Source of the DNA: Akkermansiaceae bacterium
Lineage (GTDB): Bacteria > Verrucomicrobiota > Verrucomicrobiia > Verrucomicrobiales > DEV007
DNA: 64,000 bases
Reading direction: 5' to 3'
Assembly (NCBI GenBank): GCA_024233085.1
Contig: JACKQC010000018.1
Span: 56,707-120,706 of the forward strand
In this document: one piece after another, positions 16,663-24,584 of the stretch
How the letters are laid out: each line of letters opens with the position of its first letter
Position numbering within the stretch: the stretch's first letter is position 1
Made by a program: the position numbers and the translations under genes
The notes under the pieces: model-generated
The model's database searches: none
The model's input: only the letters and a program-made list of their open reading frames with translations
What the model was told of the DNA's origin: nothing

Positions 16663-19154
16663 GGCTGAACGTGGAGAAAGTGTTGTTCTGAGAGAGCTTC
16701 GAGAGTGATGCCGAGATCGTCGTCATAGTGGCGTTCGTCGAGGTGGTAGATGCCTGCTTCGCCCTGGATTTCATGAACTCCATTCGTTTTGCGGAGTTTG
16801 TCGATCACATGAGGGAAGGCGTTGACCGTGTAGTGTTGGGCCTTCTTATGACGACGGACTTGTTCCGCGAGTGAGATTCTGTCGTTGGTGTAACAGGCGG
16901 TCAGGTCTCCGATAATCCTCGATCCCTCGTGTCCGTTTTTGTCGTAAGGGACCACAATCCCCTGTGTGGGCGCATCAATCACGCGGAAGGCCTGCGCGGC
17001 GGTGGAGTGTGCGTGTTTGAATTTGAGCCCGGCGAGGCACTCAGTGTTTTTGGTGCGCTCGGCTTCGGAAACGGATTCAGCGTTTGTGCTGAGTAGAGAA
17101 AGCAGCGAACAGGACTGCGCCAGTGGAGGCTCGCCTTTGCCAGCCTTGCAGGGATAGCTCATCTCGGAAGCCCGGCGATAGAACCAGTATTCGTAGAAGC
17201 GATCCATCGCCTTTTCCGAAAGAAGGTCGCCGTCAAACGCATCGGGATTTGCCGAGAATTCTTGGAAAAGGCGGTCTTTCGTGATTTGTTGTGCCTCTTC
17301 GAATTCTTTGAGCGAAGCGAACAACTTTTCTTCCGAGAAGTTGAGGACGTGGACATATCCGGTCTTCCGCATTCCGTGCCGATTGCACCGGCCTGCTGCC
17401 TGGACAATGGAGTCGAGCCCGGCAAGCGAGCGGATGACGCATCCGAAGTCGAGATCGACCCCGGCCTCGATGAGCTGCGTGCTGACGCAGATCACGGGCT
17501 CGGGACGATCCGGGTTCAGCCGTCTCCGAATCTCGGCAATCTTGTGGCGCCGGTGAGCCGGACACATGTTGGTACTCAGATGCACGACAGGCGCTGAGGG
17601 CCGCTTCTTGAGCAGTTCAAAAACGCTGCGCGCGCTGGCCTTGGTGTTGCAGATGACGAGGAGGCTTTGATGGTGGGACTGGAGTTCCAGCGCGTGTTTC
17701 GCCACTTCCTCAAACGACCATCCTCCCGGCCGACAACCATCGACGATTTCTGTGCGTTTGAGCGACTTGAAAAGGGAAACTTTGTCCCGGACGAGTCCGT
17801 TGAAGGGCTTGATTCGCAGCGCGCCGAGTGTCGGGTCGACCTTGTGCAGCAGCGGCAATGTCGCGGTGCAAAGCACGACGGTCGTTCTGGTCTGCGTACA
17901 CAGAAACTCGATAGCGTTGTTGAAAAGATGAATGGTCTTGATAGGCAACGATTGAATCTCATCGAAGATGAGGATCGCGTTGCAGAGTTGGTGCATGCGC
18001 CGTGCGGTCTTGGTCCCGGCCGCGAAGAGTGCGTTGAGGAATTGGACGCTTGTTGTGAAGACGACAGGAGCGTCCCAATTCTCAGAAAGGACACGGTTGC
18101 GCCAAGTGTCCCTTTCTTCCGCGAGGTTGGAATGGTGTTCGAGGACGACATCATCGCCAAGAATTTTGCGCACCTCCTCGGCGTTCTGGTCCAGAATCGA
18201 TGTGTAGGGCAGAACGTAGATGATCCGATTCACCTGGTGGGTATCGGATGAGGCGGCTCGATGAAGTGCGAAGCGGAGACTGGCGAGTGTCTTTCCGCCG
18301 CCCGTCGGAACCTGGAGGGTGAAGAGATTATCCTGCCGGCCTGCTGAATCTCGGCACTCGTCGGAAATACGGCGGCGAATCGAGTCAATCTCCTTCTCCT
18401 GTTTGAAGCCGCGAAGATGATCTTCAAACTTGCTCAGGATTGAAGACCAGTTCGGCGTTTGGTTTGAGCGGAATCTCGCGCCCTTGGGGCTTTCGAAGTC
18501 GGCGGTGCTGAGGCGATCCGCGTCGAGCAGGCAACTGAAGAGGAAACGGGTGAGGAGCGCGAATGCGTTTTGGCGAGGAATGATGTCTGTTGTGACGTTG
18601 TTGATCCCGCCGATCGCGTTCTCAAACTCGGACTGGAGTGAGGGGCCGTCGAGCAAACGATTGACCTCGTTCAGAATTTCCGGTGCCGCCTTGGCCAACG
18701 CCTCGCTTTTGTGGGTCTTCGCATCCGACCGCCCCACACGGTTGAGAAACGGAGATTTGCCCGTCAAATCCACGAAGTCCTTCATTCCGGATCGGCTGTG
18801 ATGCGACATGATGACCACGCTCAAGATTTGGGCGAGTGCTGGAGAGATGCGTTTGGACGCCTGCGCCTCCCAGATCAACTGCGCCCCAGACGTGGCGTGA
18901 TCGATTTTTCCTTGCCGCTTTTCGGCTTCAGCCTTGGCTTTCTCCCCGTTTATTCCGGTGATACCCCGGATGTATTTCTGAAATTCGTAGGAATATTTCC
19001 CGAGGTCGTGCAACAGCCCAAGCAACCGTCCACATTGAGGCAAACCCACCGTTTCGGAGAACGAACTGCAAAGGTCAGCCGTTTCTTCCAGATGAACCTC
19101 CAAAGTCTGGGTCGCTGAGTCCGATTTGCGGACGTGGGCAATGGCTTGCTTCAT
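16659..19154 (-). CDS. cas3: CRISPR-associated helicase-nuclease Cas3 (HD fused, type I-C)
   Basis: An 831-aa nuclease-helicase that degrades target DNA after Cascade binding. The N-terminal HD nuclease shows LLGLLHDLGKYSYEFQKYI (H49, D50) and later MSHHSRSGMKDF. The SF2 helicase follows, with Walker A VPTGGGKTLASLRFAL, a DEIQ box in LIFDEIQSLP, LCTATLP and VSTQLIEAGVDLDF (motif V), with the arginine-finger segment QAAGRCNRHG. Length and order fit I-C. It overlaps the upstream orf103 and downstream cas5c by ATGA, so it lies inside a tightly coupled operon. Confidence 0.96.
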   Translation of the reverse strand: MKQAIAHVRKSDSATQTLEVHLEETADLCSSFSETVGLPQCGRLLGLLHDLGKYSYEFQKYIRGITGINGEKAKAEAEKRQGKIDHATSGAQLIWEAQASKRISPALAQILSVVIMSHHSRSGMKDFVDLTGKSPFLNRVGRSDAKTHKSEALAKAAPEILNEVNRLLDGPSLQSEFENAIGGINNVTTDIIPRQNAFALLTRFLFSCLLDADRLSTADFESPKGARFRSNQTPNWSSILSKFEDHLRGFKQEKEIDSIRRRISDECRDSAGRQDNLFTLQVPTGGGKTLASLRFALHRAASSDTHQVNRIIYVLPYTSILDQNAEEVRKILGDDVVLEHHSNLAEERDTWRNRVLSENWDAPVVFTTSVQFLNALFAAGTKTARRMHQLCNAILIFDEIQSLPIKTIHLFNNAIEFLCTQTRTTVVLCTATLPLLHKVDPTLGALRIKPFNGLVRDKVSLFKSLKRTEIVDGCRPGGWSFEEVAKHALELQSHHQSLLVICNTKASARSVFELLKKRPSAPVVHLSTNMCPAHRRHKIAEIRRRLNPDRPEPVICVSTQLIEAGVDLDFGCVIRSLAGLDSIVQAAGRCNRHGMRKTGYVHVLNFSEEKLFASLKEFEEAQQITKDRLFQEFSANPDAFDGDLLSEKAMDRFYEYWFYRRASEMSYPCKAGKGEPPLAQSCSLLSLLSTNAESVSEAERTKNTECLAGLKFKHAHSTAAQAFRVIDAPTQGIVVPYDKNGHEGSRIIGDLTACYTNDRISLAEQVRRHKKAQHYTVNAFPHVIDKLRKTNGVHEIQGEAGIYHLDERHYDDDLGITLEALSEQHFLHVQP

Positions 19155-19462
19155 TGGTCGATTGTTTCAAGAACCATCTCCGCCGCGAAATTCCCCGCCC
19201 ACCACGCGACCTTGTTCAAGTGCCCGTGCTTCGCCGCCATCGACTCGCAATGCAGACAGGGCGCGCCGTGCTCGCCCGTGCAGGCGGCTTCGGGGTCGGC
19301 GGGGTCGAGCTTTTCGCCAAACGGTGTGAAGAGGGGCTCCCATTCCTCTTCCGGCAAGACTTCGCCGGTTTTCGGATCCGCCAGGGTGTGGGCCCAAAAC
19401 GATTCAGGCTGTCCGGCTTCGTTTCGCCAGCCGGAAGAGCGTTGCTCCAATTCCTCAGCCAT
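19151..19462 (-). CDS. unknown 103-aa protein, first gene of the cas operon
   Basis: I do not recognise the family. The stop overlaps the cas3 start in an ATGA, as between the following cas genes, which argues that it is a real, co-translated member of the operon. The 103-aa product is acidic in its first half (KTGEVLPEEEWEPLFTPFGE) and has C61 plus a CLHC pair (C69, C72) followed by a predicted C-terminal helix (KVAWWAGNFAAEMVLETID). The three cysteines could bind a metal ion. No signal peptide or DNA-binding motif is visible. Confidence 0.7.
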   Translation of the reverse strand: MAEELEQRSSGWRNEAGQPESFWAHTLADPKTGEVLPEEEWEPLFTPFGEKLDPADPEAACTGEHGAPCLHCESMAAKHGHLNKVAWWAGNFAAEMVLETIDQ

Positions 19463-19469
19463 GCGCGCA

Positions 19470-19513
19470 CGCTAACGCGCGGCTTGAATAGTTGTCAATC
19501 GGATTTTGTTCAA
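19470..19513 (-). promoter_or_regulatory. putative promoter of the cas operon
   Basis: On the minus strand two readings are possible: TTGAAC (19508-19513), 17 bp, TATTCA (19485-19490); or a consensus TTGACA (19493-19498), 17 bp, TTAGCG (19470-19475). Both would give a very short leader before the ATG at 19462. The surrounding 19480-19540 is markedly A/T-rich compared with the genome. Confidence 0.35.
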
Positions 19514-19757
19514 AAAAACACCAATAAATAGGAACAGTAATTCGAGCGGGCGCGGGTTTTTCTTGGAATTGTCCGGAGGTCCCGTTTTTTTGGGAATTCA
19601 GCCGGTATGGGCAGGGCGGGAAGGCGGGCTGCGCTGCGCTGACAGAGGAATGGGGACAGGAGAATCGGGAAAGGGCGAAATCCGTGCCGGTGATCGGATT
19701 CGCTGCGAAAGACGAAGTGGAAGATTTGGACGAAGATTGGGGGCGACGGGTGGCTCT

Positions 19758-20471
19758 CTATTGGCCCCCGTCTTTCGGGGCCGGGGCCGGGTCGTTGGCT
19801 TCGGTTCCGGCGTCCGGATAGGGCAGGCCCCAGCCGGTCTTTTCGAAGGGGCGGGGCTCGCCGAGGAGATTTTTGCCCCAGTAATAAAGCAGAAAGGTGG
19901 GCGTCTCCTTCGGGAAGGCGTAGATCAGCAGGACGCGCGTCGGGTTTGGCGCGAGGGGGACGGGGGAGTCGTCGGGGAGGGGCTTGCCCTCCGGGCTGAG
20001 AATCGTGAGATGGGGGTCGCTGGCGTAGCTGACCAGCGAGACGCCGTCGACGATCTCGATGTCGTCGAAGTCGAAGGCGGCGTTGTGGCCCTCGACGGTG
20101 ACATCGACGGCGACCATGCGCACGGGGATGGGCGCGTTGGGATCGGGGGCGAGATAGCTGTAGCCGGTGTAATCCCAGGCGCCGTTGAGGATGACGCGGC
20201 CGTCGCCGAGGCCGGCGGCCTGGGCGCGGGCCATCTGGTTGAGGGTGATGCCGAGCACGGCGTTTTTCTGCTCGGCGGTCAGCGGGGTGCCGGGCGCGAG
20301 GGGCGCGGGCTGGCCGGCGGCGACGGGAGGCGGGGCCGTTTCCGCCGTCGAGGGCGCGGGGGTGGCTGGGGATTCGGTGTCCTGTTTGCCGCAGGCGGCG
20401 AGAAACAGCGCGAGACAGAGGCCGCCGATGATGGTGGCGGCGTGCGCGGGGTGGGGGCGGCGGCTTGGCAT
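19758..20471 (-). CDS. predicted lipoprotein of unknown function
   Basis: The 237-aa product has a signal peptide ending in a lipobox (ALFLAACGKQDTE), followed by a Pro/Ala-rich linker and a domain of about 170 residues with mostly beta character (VRMVAVDVTVEGHNAAFDFDDIEIVDGVSL in two parts: VRMVAVDVTVEGHNAAF and DFDDIEIVDGVSLVSYA), ending FPKETPTFLLYYWGKNLLG. It should be attached to a membrane facing the periplasm. I do not recognise the domain; the pattern is reminiscent of extracellular beta-sandwich proteins. Start at ATG 20471; the frame opens earlier at 20537. Divergent from the cytochrome oxidase genes, with a palindromic repeat (20531-20571) upstream. Confidence 0.75.
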   Translation of the reverse strand: MPSRRPHPAHAATIIGGLCLALFLAACGKQDTESPATPAPSTAETAPPPVAAGQPAPLAPGTPLTAEQKNAVLGITLNQMARAQAAGLGDGRVILNGAWDYTGYSYLAPDPNAPIPVRMVAVDVTVEGHNAAFDFDDIEIVDGVSLVSYASDPHLTILSPEGKPLPDDSPVPLAPNPTRVLLIYAFPKETPTFLLYYWGKNLLGEPRPFEKTGWGLPYPDAGTEANDPAPAPKDGGQ

Positions 20472-20530
20472 GGCGGCGGCGAATCGGTTTTTGGAGTTTA
20501 CTCGGGGAAATCGAACAGGGTATGCCCGGC

Positions 20531-20571
20531 GACCCAACAGGGTTGGGTGGGGGACTCAACCCTGTTTGCCG
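20531..20571. repeat. dispersed palindromic repeat, copy A
   Basis: GACCCAACAGGGTTGGGT, a 7-bp gap, then CTCAACCCTGTTTG: two oppositely oriented units with the core CAACAGGGTT/AACCCTGTTG. It sits between the divergent lipoprotein and ccoS-like genes. Other copies are at 31809, 37499, 45811, 50659 and 54504. Confidence 0.8.
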
Positions 20572-20750
20572 GGGGCGGAGCAATTGTGACTCGCATTTGC
20601 GGATCGGCAAGCCGCCAAGAACTGCGCGCACACCGGCAAGGCATGCGAAGCGATTGGCGTTTGACGGGATAGCGTCGCGATGAGATGGCCATGGGGTCGT
20701 TTCGCCCGTGCGCGTCTCTCCGCCTTAGTCCGCTAGTCCGCGTTTCCGCG

Positions 20751-21065
20751 ATGGAAGTTCTGTTGCTCACAACTCTTTTCAGCGTGGCGTTTGCCGTGCT
20801 GTTTCTCGCGCTCTTTGTGCGCGACCGGCAGAGGCGGGTCTTCGGCGGGGCGGAACGGGAGGCGCTCCTGCCGCTGGACGATGAATGGGACGGGTCGGGG
20901 CATCACGGACAGCCCCGCGCCCATGGCTCCGAAGATCCGCCCCGGGCGGGCGAGGGGCACGAGGAGCATGACGACCACGGCGAGGAGGGGTGCGGCTGCC
21001 TGAGTGGAAAAAAACCGCCGTGTGTGGGGTGTCTCCGTCAACAATCTCAACGTATGAAGCAATAG
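20751..21065 (+). CDS. CcoS-like small membrane protein with His/Cys-rich tail
   Basis: A 104-aa protein just upstream of the fused ccoNO gene. Residues 1-23 form one membrane segment (MEVLLLTTLFSVAFAVLFLA then LFVRD), followed by a basic stretch and FGGAEREALLPLDDE, a layout like CcoS, the small cbb3 assembly protein. Unlike ordinary CcoS it has a tail rich in His (GHHGQPRAHG, GHEEHDDHGEE) and Cys (GCGCLSGKKPPCVGC: C81, C83, C91, C94), which could bind copper. Start at ATG 20751; the frame is open from 20685. The gap to ccoNO is 23 bp, so it is probably in the same operon. The CcoS assignment rests on position and topology. Confidence 0.65.
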   Translation: MEVLLLTTLFSVAFAVLFLALFVRDRQRRVFGGAEREALLPLDDEWDGSGHHGQPRAHGSEDPPRAGEGHEEHDDHGEEGCGCLSGKKPPCVGCLRQQSQRMKQ

Positions 21066-21088
21066 CGATAGCGTAATCTCGAAGTCTC

Positions 21089-23593
21089 ATGGATACCTCA
21101 GCTCAAGTCTCGGCGCCGCCCGCGGGTGGCGGTCACAAACAATCGATCGAGTTCGACGATCGCACCGTCCGCTGGTTCATGATCGCCTCCATCGCGTGGG
21201 GCATCGTGGGGATGCTGGTCGGGGTGATCATCGCCTTCCAGCTCAATTTCTGGAAGCTGAACTTCAACCTGGAGTTCCTGACTTTCGGCCGGTTGCGCCC
21301 GCTTCACACCAACGCGGTGATTTTCGCCTTTGTGGGGAACATGATGTTCGCGGGGGTCTATTACTCGACGCAGCGGCTCTGCCAGTGCCGGACGGCTTCG
21401 GATCTGCTGTCGAAAATCCATTTCTGGGGCTGGCAGCTCATCATCCTGTCGGCGGCGATCACGCTGCCGCTGGGGCTGACGCGGGGGAAGGAGTACGCGG
21501 AGCTGATCTGGCCGATAAACATCGCGGTGGCGCTGATCTGGGTGGTTTTCGCGCTGAATTTCTTCCTGACGCTGAAAAAGCGCAACGAGCCGTCGCTCTA
21601 CGTGGCGCTCTGGTTTTACATCGCGACGATCGTGACGGTGGCGATGCTCTACATCGTCAACCACATCTCGCTGCCGACGAGCCTGACGCACAGCTATCCG
21701 ATCTTTGGCGGGGTGCAGGACGCGCTGGTGCAGTGGTGGTACGGGCACAACGCGGTGGCCTTCTTCCTGACGACGCCGATTCTGGGGATCATGTATTATT
21801 TCCTGCCGAAGGCGGCGAACCGGCCGGTGTATTCCTACCGGCTGTCGATCGTGCACTTCTGGTCGCTGGTCTTCCTCTACATCTGGGCGGGGCCGCACCA
21901 TCTGCTCAACACGTCGCTGCCGAAGTGGCTGCAGATGCTGGGCATGTTCTTCAGCCTGATGCTGTGGGCGCCGTCGTGGGGCGGGATGCTCAACGGGCTG
22001 CTGACGCTGCGCGGGGCCTGGGACAAGCTTCGCACGGACCCGGTGATCAAGTTTTTCGTGGCCGGGGTGACCTTTTACGGCATGTCGACCTTCGAGGGGC
22101 CGCTGCTGTCGATCCGGGCGGTGAACTCGGTGTCGCACTATTCGGACTGGACCATCGGCCACGTGCACAGCGGGGCGCTGGGTTGGAACGGCTTCATGGC
22201 GGCGGGGATGTTTTACTGGCTGGCGCCGCGCCTGTGGCGAACGAAGCTGTGGTCGACGAGTCTGGCGAACTACCATTTCTGGATCGGCCTGGTGGGCATC
22301 CTGATCTACGTGGCGGCCATGTGGATCTCGGGCATCACGCAGGTGCTGATGCTCAACACGCTCGACGAGTCGGGCACGGCGCTGAAATACGAGTTCGTCC
22401 AGACGGTGAACAAGGTGAACTTCCTTCTCTTCTGCCGCGCGCTGGGCGGCACGCTCTATCTCGCGGGGATGGGGATGATGGTGGTCAACATCTGGAGGAC
22501 GGCGAAGTCGGGCGCGGCCGCCAACGAAACGCGCGAGGTTTTCGTCGAGGCCAAGTCGTCCAAGGACGGCATGGGCTGGGGCGAGGTCTTCCGCAACGAC
22601 CCCATCGCCTACACGTTCTGGGGGCTGTTCTTCGGTATCCTGTGGTTTTTCCTGCCTCCCTTCGCGGACGTCATGGCGCTGATCCTGTGCCTGGTGATGG
22701 CCGTGCTGGCGACGCGGGCCTTCAAGCGCGATCCGCGTTCGTGGTCGGACTGGTACGAGCGGCTGGCGGAGAACTACCTGCCCTTCACGGTGATGGTTCT
22801 CATCTCGGTGGTGATTGGCGGGGCGATCCAGATCATTCCCACCGTGACGGTCAACAAGGCCGCCAACGTCGAAGACCGGCTCCAGGTGATGTACACGCCG
22901 CTGGAGCTGGCGGGGCGCGACATCTTCGTCAGCGAGGGCTGCTACAACTGCCACTCGCAGATGATCCGCATGCTCAAGCCCGACGTGATGCGCTACGGCG
23001 ACTATTCGCGGCTGGGCGAGTCGATCTACGACCACCCCTTCCAGTGGGGCTCGAAGCGGACGGGGCCGGACCTGGCCCGGGAAGGCGCGCTGCGGCCGGA
23101 TCCGAAGTGGCACTTCGGCCACATGATCAATCCGCGGGACCTGAGCAAGGATTCGCGCATGCCCTCCTACTCGTGGCTGTTGCGCAAAAAGACGAACATC
23201 GACGCCCTGCCGTCGAAGATCGCGGTGCAGCGGCGCGTCGGGGTTCCCTACGAGGCGATGACCGACGATGTCATCAAGGACAAGGCGCGCGTCCAGGCGA
23301 TCGGAATCGCGAAGGTCCTCGTCGAGGGCAACAATCCGGTGAGCATTCCGCCCGACGCGAAGGGCTGGGAGCCCCAGTCGGAGGACGAGGCGAAGGCATA
23401 CCTGGCCGACAAGCAGATCGTGGCCCTGATCGCCTATCTCACGAAGCTCGGCACCTATGAGGATGTGCCGGCGAAGGAAAAATCGCGGCTCATCAATCCG
23501 GTGCTCCCGGGCCTCCCGGACGACTTTCGCAAGATGACGTCCGAGGAGCCCAAGGCGGCCCAGCCCGTGACCGCGACGGTCACCGCTCCGTGA
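21089..23593 (+). CDS. ccoNO: cbb3-type cytochrome c oxidase, fused subunits I and II (CcoNO)
   Basis: Catalytic core of a high-affinity terminal oxidase, a proton-pumping inner-membrane enzyme. The 834-aa protein fuses two subunits normally encoded separately. Residues about 25-475 are CcoN, with RPLHTNAVIFAF (H73, low-spin haem ligand), QWWYGHNAVAFF and AGPHHLLNT (CuB ligands) and DWTIGHVHSGALGWNGF (haem ligands). After a linker and two membrane segments, residues about 590-800 are CcoO with a single haem c site, GCYNCHSQMIR (C618, C621, H622). The C-terminus is a short Ala/Pro-rich tail. Fused CcoNO proteins are known in some lineages. It starts an operon with ccoQ and ccoP. Confidence 0.96.
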   Translation: MDTSAQVSAPPAGGGHKQSIEFDDRTVRWFMIASIAWGIVGMLVGVIIAFQLNFWKLNFNLEFLTFGRLRPLHTNAVIFAFVGNMMFAGVYYSTQRLCQCRTASDLLSKIHFWGWQLIILSAAITLPLGLTRGKEYAELIWPINIAVALIWVVFALNFFLTLKKRNEPSLYVALWFYIATIVTVAMLYIVNHISLPTSLTHSYPIFGGVQDALVQWWYGHNAVAFFLTTPILGIMYYFLPKAANRPVYSYRLSIVHFWSLVFLYIWAGPHHLLNTSLPKWLQMLGMFFSLMLWAPSWGGMLNGLLTLRGAWDKLRTDPVIKFFVAGVTFYGMSTFEGPLLSIRAVNSVSHYSDWTIGHVHSGALGWNGFMAAGMFYWLAPRLWRTKLWSTSLANYHFWIGLVGILIYVAAMWISGITQVLMLNTLDESGTALKYEFVQTVNKVNFLLFCRALGGTLYLAGMGMMVVNIWRTAKSGAAANETREVFVEAKSSKDGMGWGEVFRNDPIAYTFWGLFFGILWFFLPPFADVMALILCLVMAVLATRAFKRDPRSWSDWYERLAENYLPFTVMVLISVVIGGAIQIIPTVTVNKAANVEDRLQVMYTPLELAGRDIFVSEGCYNCHSQMIRMLKPDVMRYGDYSRLGESIYDHPFQWGSKRTGPDLAREGALRPDPKWHFGHMINPRDLSKDSRMPSYSWLLRKKTNIDALPSKIAVQRRVGVPYEAMTDDVIKDKARVQAIGIAKVLVEGNNPVSIPPDAKGWEPQSEDEAKAYLADKQIVALIAYLTKLGTYEDVPAKEKSRLINPVLPGLPDDFRKMTSEEPKAAQPVTATVTAP

Positions 23594-23636
23594 TATTGGC
23601 GGAGGATCGAGTGTTAACCGAAAAAAGCAAACCGAG

Positions 23637-23831
23637 ATGTTTCGAAGAGTCATCCTCGAGGATTGGCAAAACACGGCGCCGATGATCGCGCTGGGCCTGA
23701 CGTTCGCGGTCTTCGTGATCGCGACGATCTTCGCTCTGGTGATGAAAAAGGATCACGCCAGCCGCATGGCCAACCTGCCTTTGGAAAACAAGAAAGAGAA
23801 CAGCCCCAACCGGAAAAATCGCCATGTCTGA
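23637..23831 (+). CDS. ccoQ: cbb3 oxidase small subunit CcoQ-like
   Basis: A 64-aa protein with one membrane helix (MIALGLTFAVFVIATIFALV) and a short charged C-terminus, exactly in the place of ccoQ between ccoO and ccoP. CcoQ stabilises the assembled cbb3 complex. Its end overlaps the ccoP start by 8 bp, which supports coupled translation. The sequence is poorly conserved in this family, so the call is mainly by size, topology and position. Confidence 0.8.
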   Translation: MFRRVILEDWQNTAPMIALGLTFAVFVIATIFALVMKKDHASRMANLPLENKKENSPNRKNRHV

Positions 23832-24543
23832 TCAATTGCAAAAGGAAACCGGAGATCCGAATGTCGTGCTGCGTCCGCATGTCTTCGACGGCATCCAGGA
23901 ATACGACCAAAAGCTCCCGAACTGGTGGCTGTTCACGCTTTACATCATGATCGTGTGGTTCGCGATCTGGTGGGTGTTTTACTACCAGTTCGGCGCCTTC
24001 AAGACGGATCATGAGCAGATCGACTCCGAGATCGCCGTGGTCGAACAGAAGCGCAATGCCCAGCTCGAGGAGCTGGTCGCGAGCCTCAACGACAAGGCGC
24101 TCTGGGAAATGAGCCAGAAACCCGACGTCATCGCCGCGGGTCAGCAGATTTTCGCCGGGAAATGCGTGGCCTGCCACGCGGCCGACCTGTCCGCCATCAT
24201 GACCGATCCGGCGGGCAACAAGATCAAGCTGCCGGGCGAACCGCTCAACGACAACACCTGGAAATACGGCGGCAACCCGATGGCGGTGTTCAACACGGTG
24301 ACCAACGGTTCGCCGGACATCACCAAGGGCATGATCGCCTGGAAATTGCAGATGGGGCCCGCCGACATCGTGAAGGTGGTCGCCTATGTCATGAGTCATC
24401 ATAAAGAGGGAGAAGAAATCATCCTTGCGCCACCGGCCCCGCCCGCCGGCGCGCCCGCCCCGGCCGCGACATCCGCACCGGGCGCCGCGCCCGCTCCGGC
24501 TCCGGCCGCCCCGGCGCCCACGCCCCCGCCGGCCGCCAAATAG
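23824..24543 (+). CDS. ccoP: cbb3 oxidase subunit III, mono-haem CcoP
   Basis: Membrane-anchored cytochrome c that passes electrons to the CcoNO core. In the 239-aa protein, an N-terminal domain with HVFDGIQEYDQKLPNWWLFT leads to a membrane segment (about 33-56), then one cytochrome c domain with GKCVACH (C114, C117, H118) and a candidate methionine ligand near KGMIAWKLQM. Ordinary CcoP is di-haem and about 290-310 aa; the second CxxCH is absent here. The C-terminus after about residue 195 is an Ala/Pro-rich tail that probably lies outside the fold. Confidence 0.92.
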   Translation: MSDQLQKETGDPNVVLRPHVFDGIQEYDQKLPNWWLFTLYIMIVWFAIWWVFYYQFGAFKTDHEQIDSEIAVVEQKRNAQLEELVASLNDKALWEMSQKPDVIAAGQQIFAGKCVACHAADLSAIMTDPAGNKIKLPGEPLNDNTWKYGGNPMAVFNTVTNGSPDITKGMIAWKLQMGPADIVKVVAYVMSHHKEGEEIILAPPAPPAGAPAPAATSAPGAAPAPAPAAPAPTPPPAAK

Positions 24544-24584
24544 CGGCCGCGCCCGGGGCGCGGCGAATCTCATCTCCGTCTCCC

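Noticed and set aside
21098..23674. An 858-codon minus-strand frame opposite the fused ccoNO gene
   Set aside because: It is His/Arg/Asp-rich with no domain and lies opposite a clearly conserved gene.
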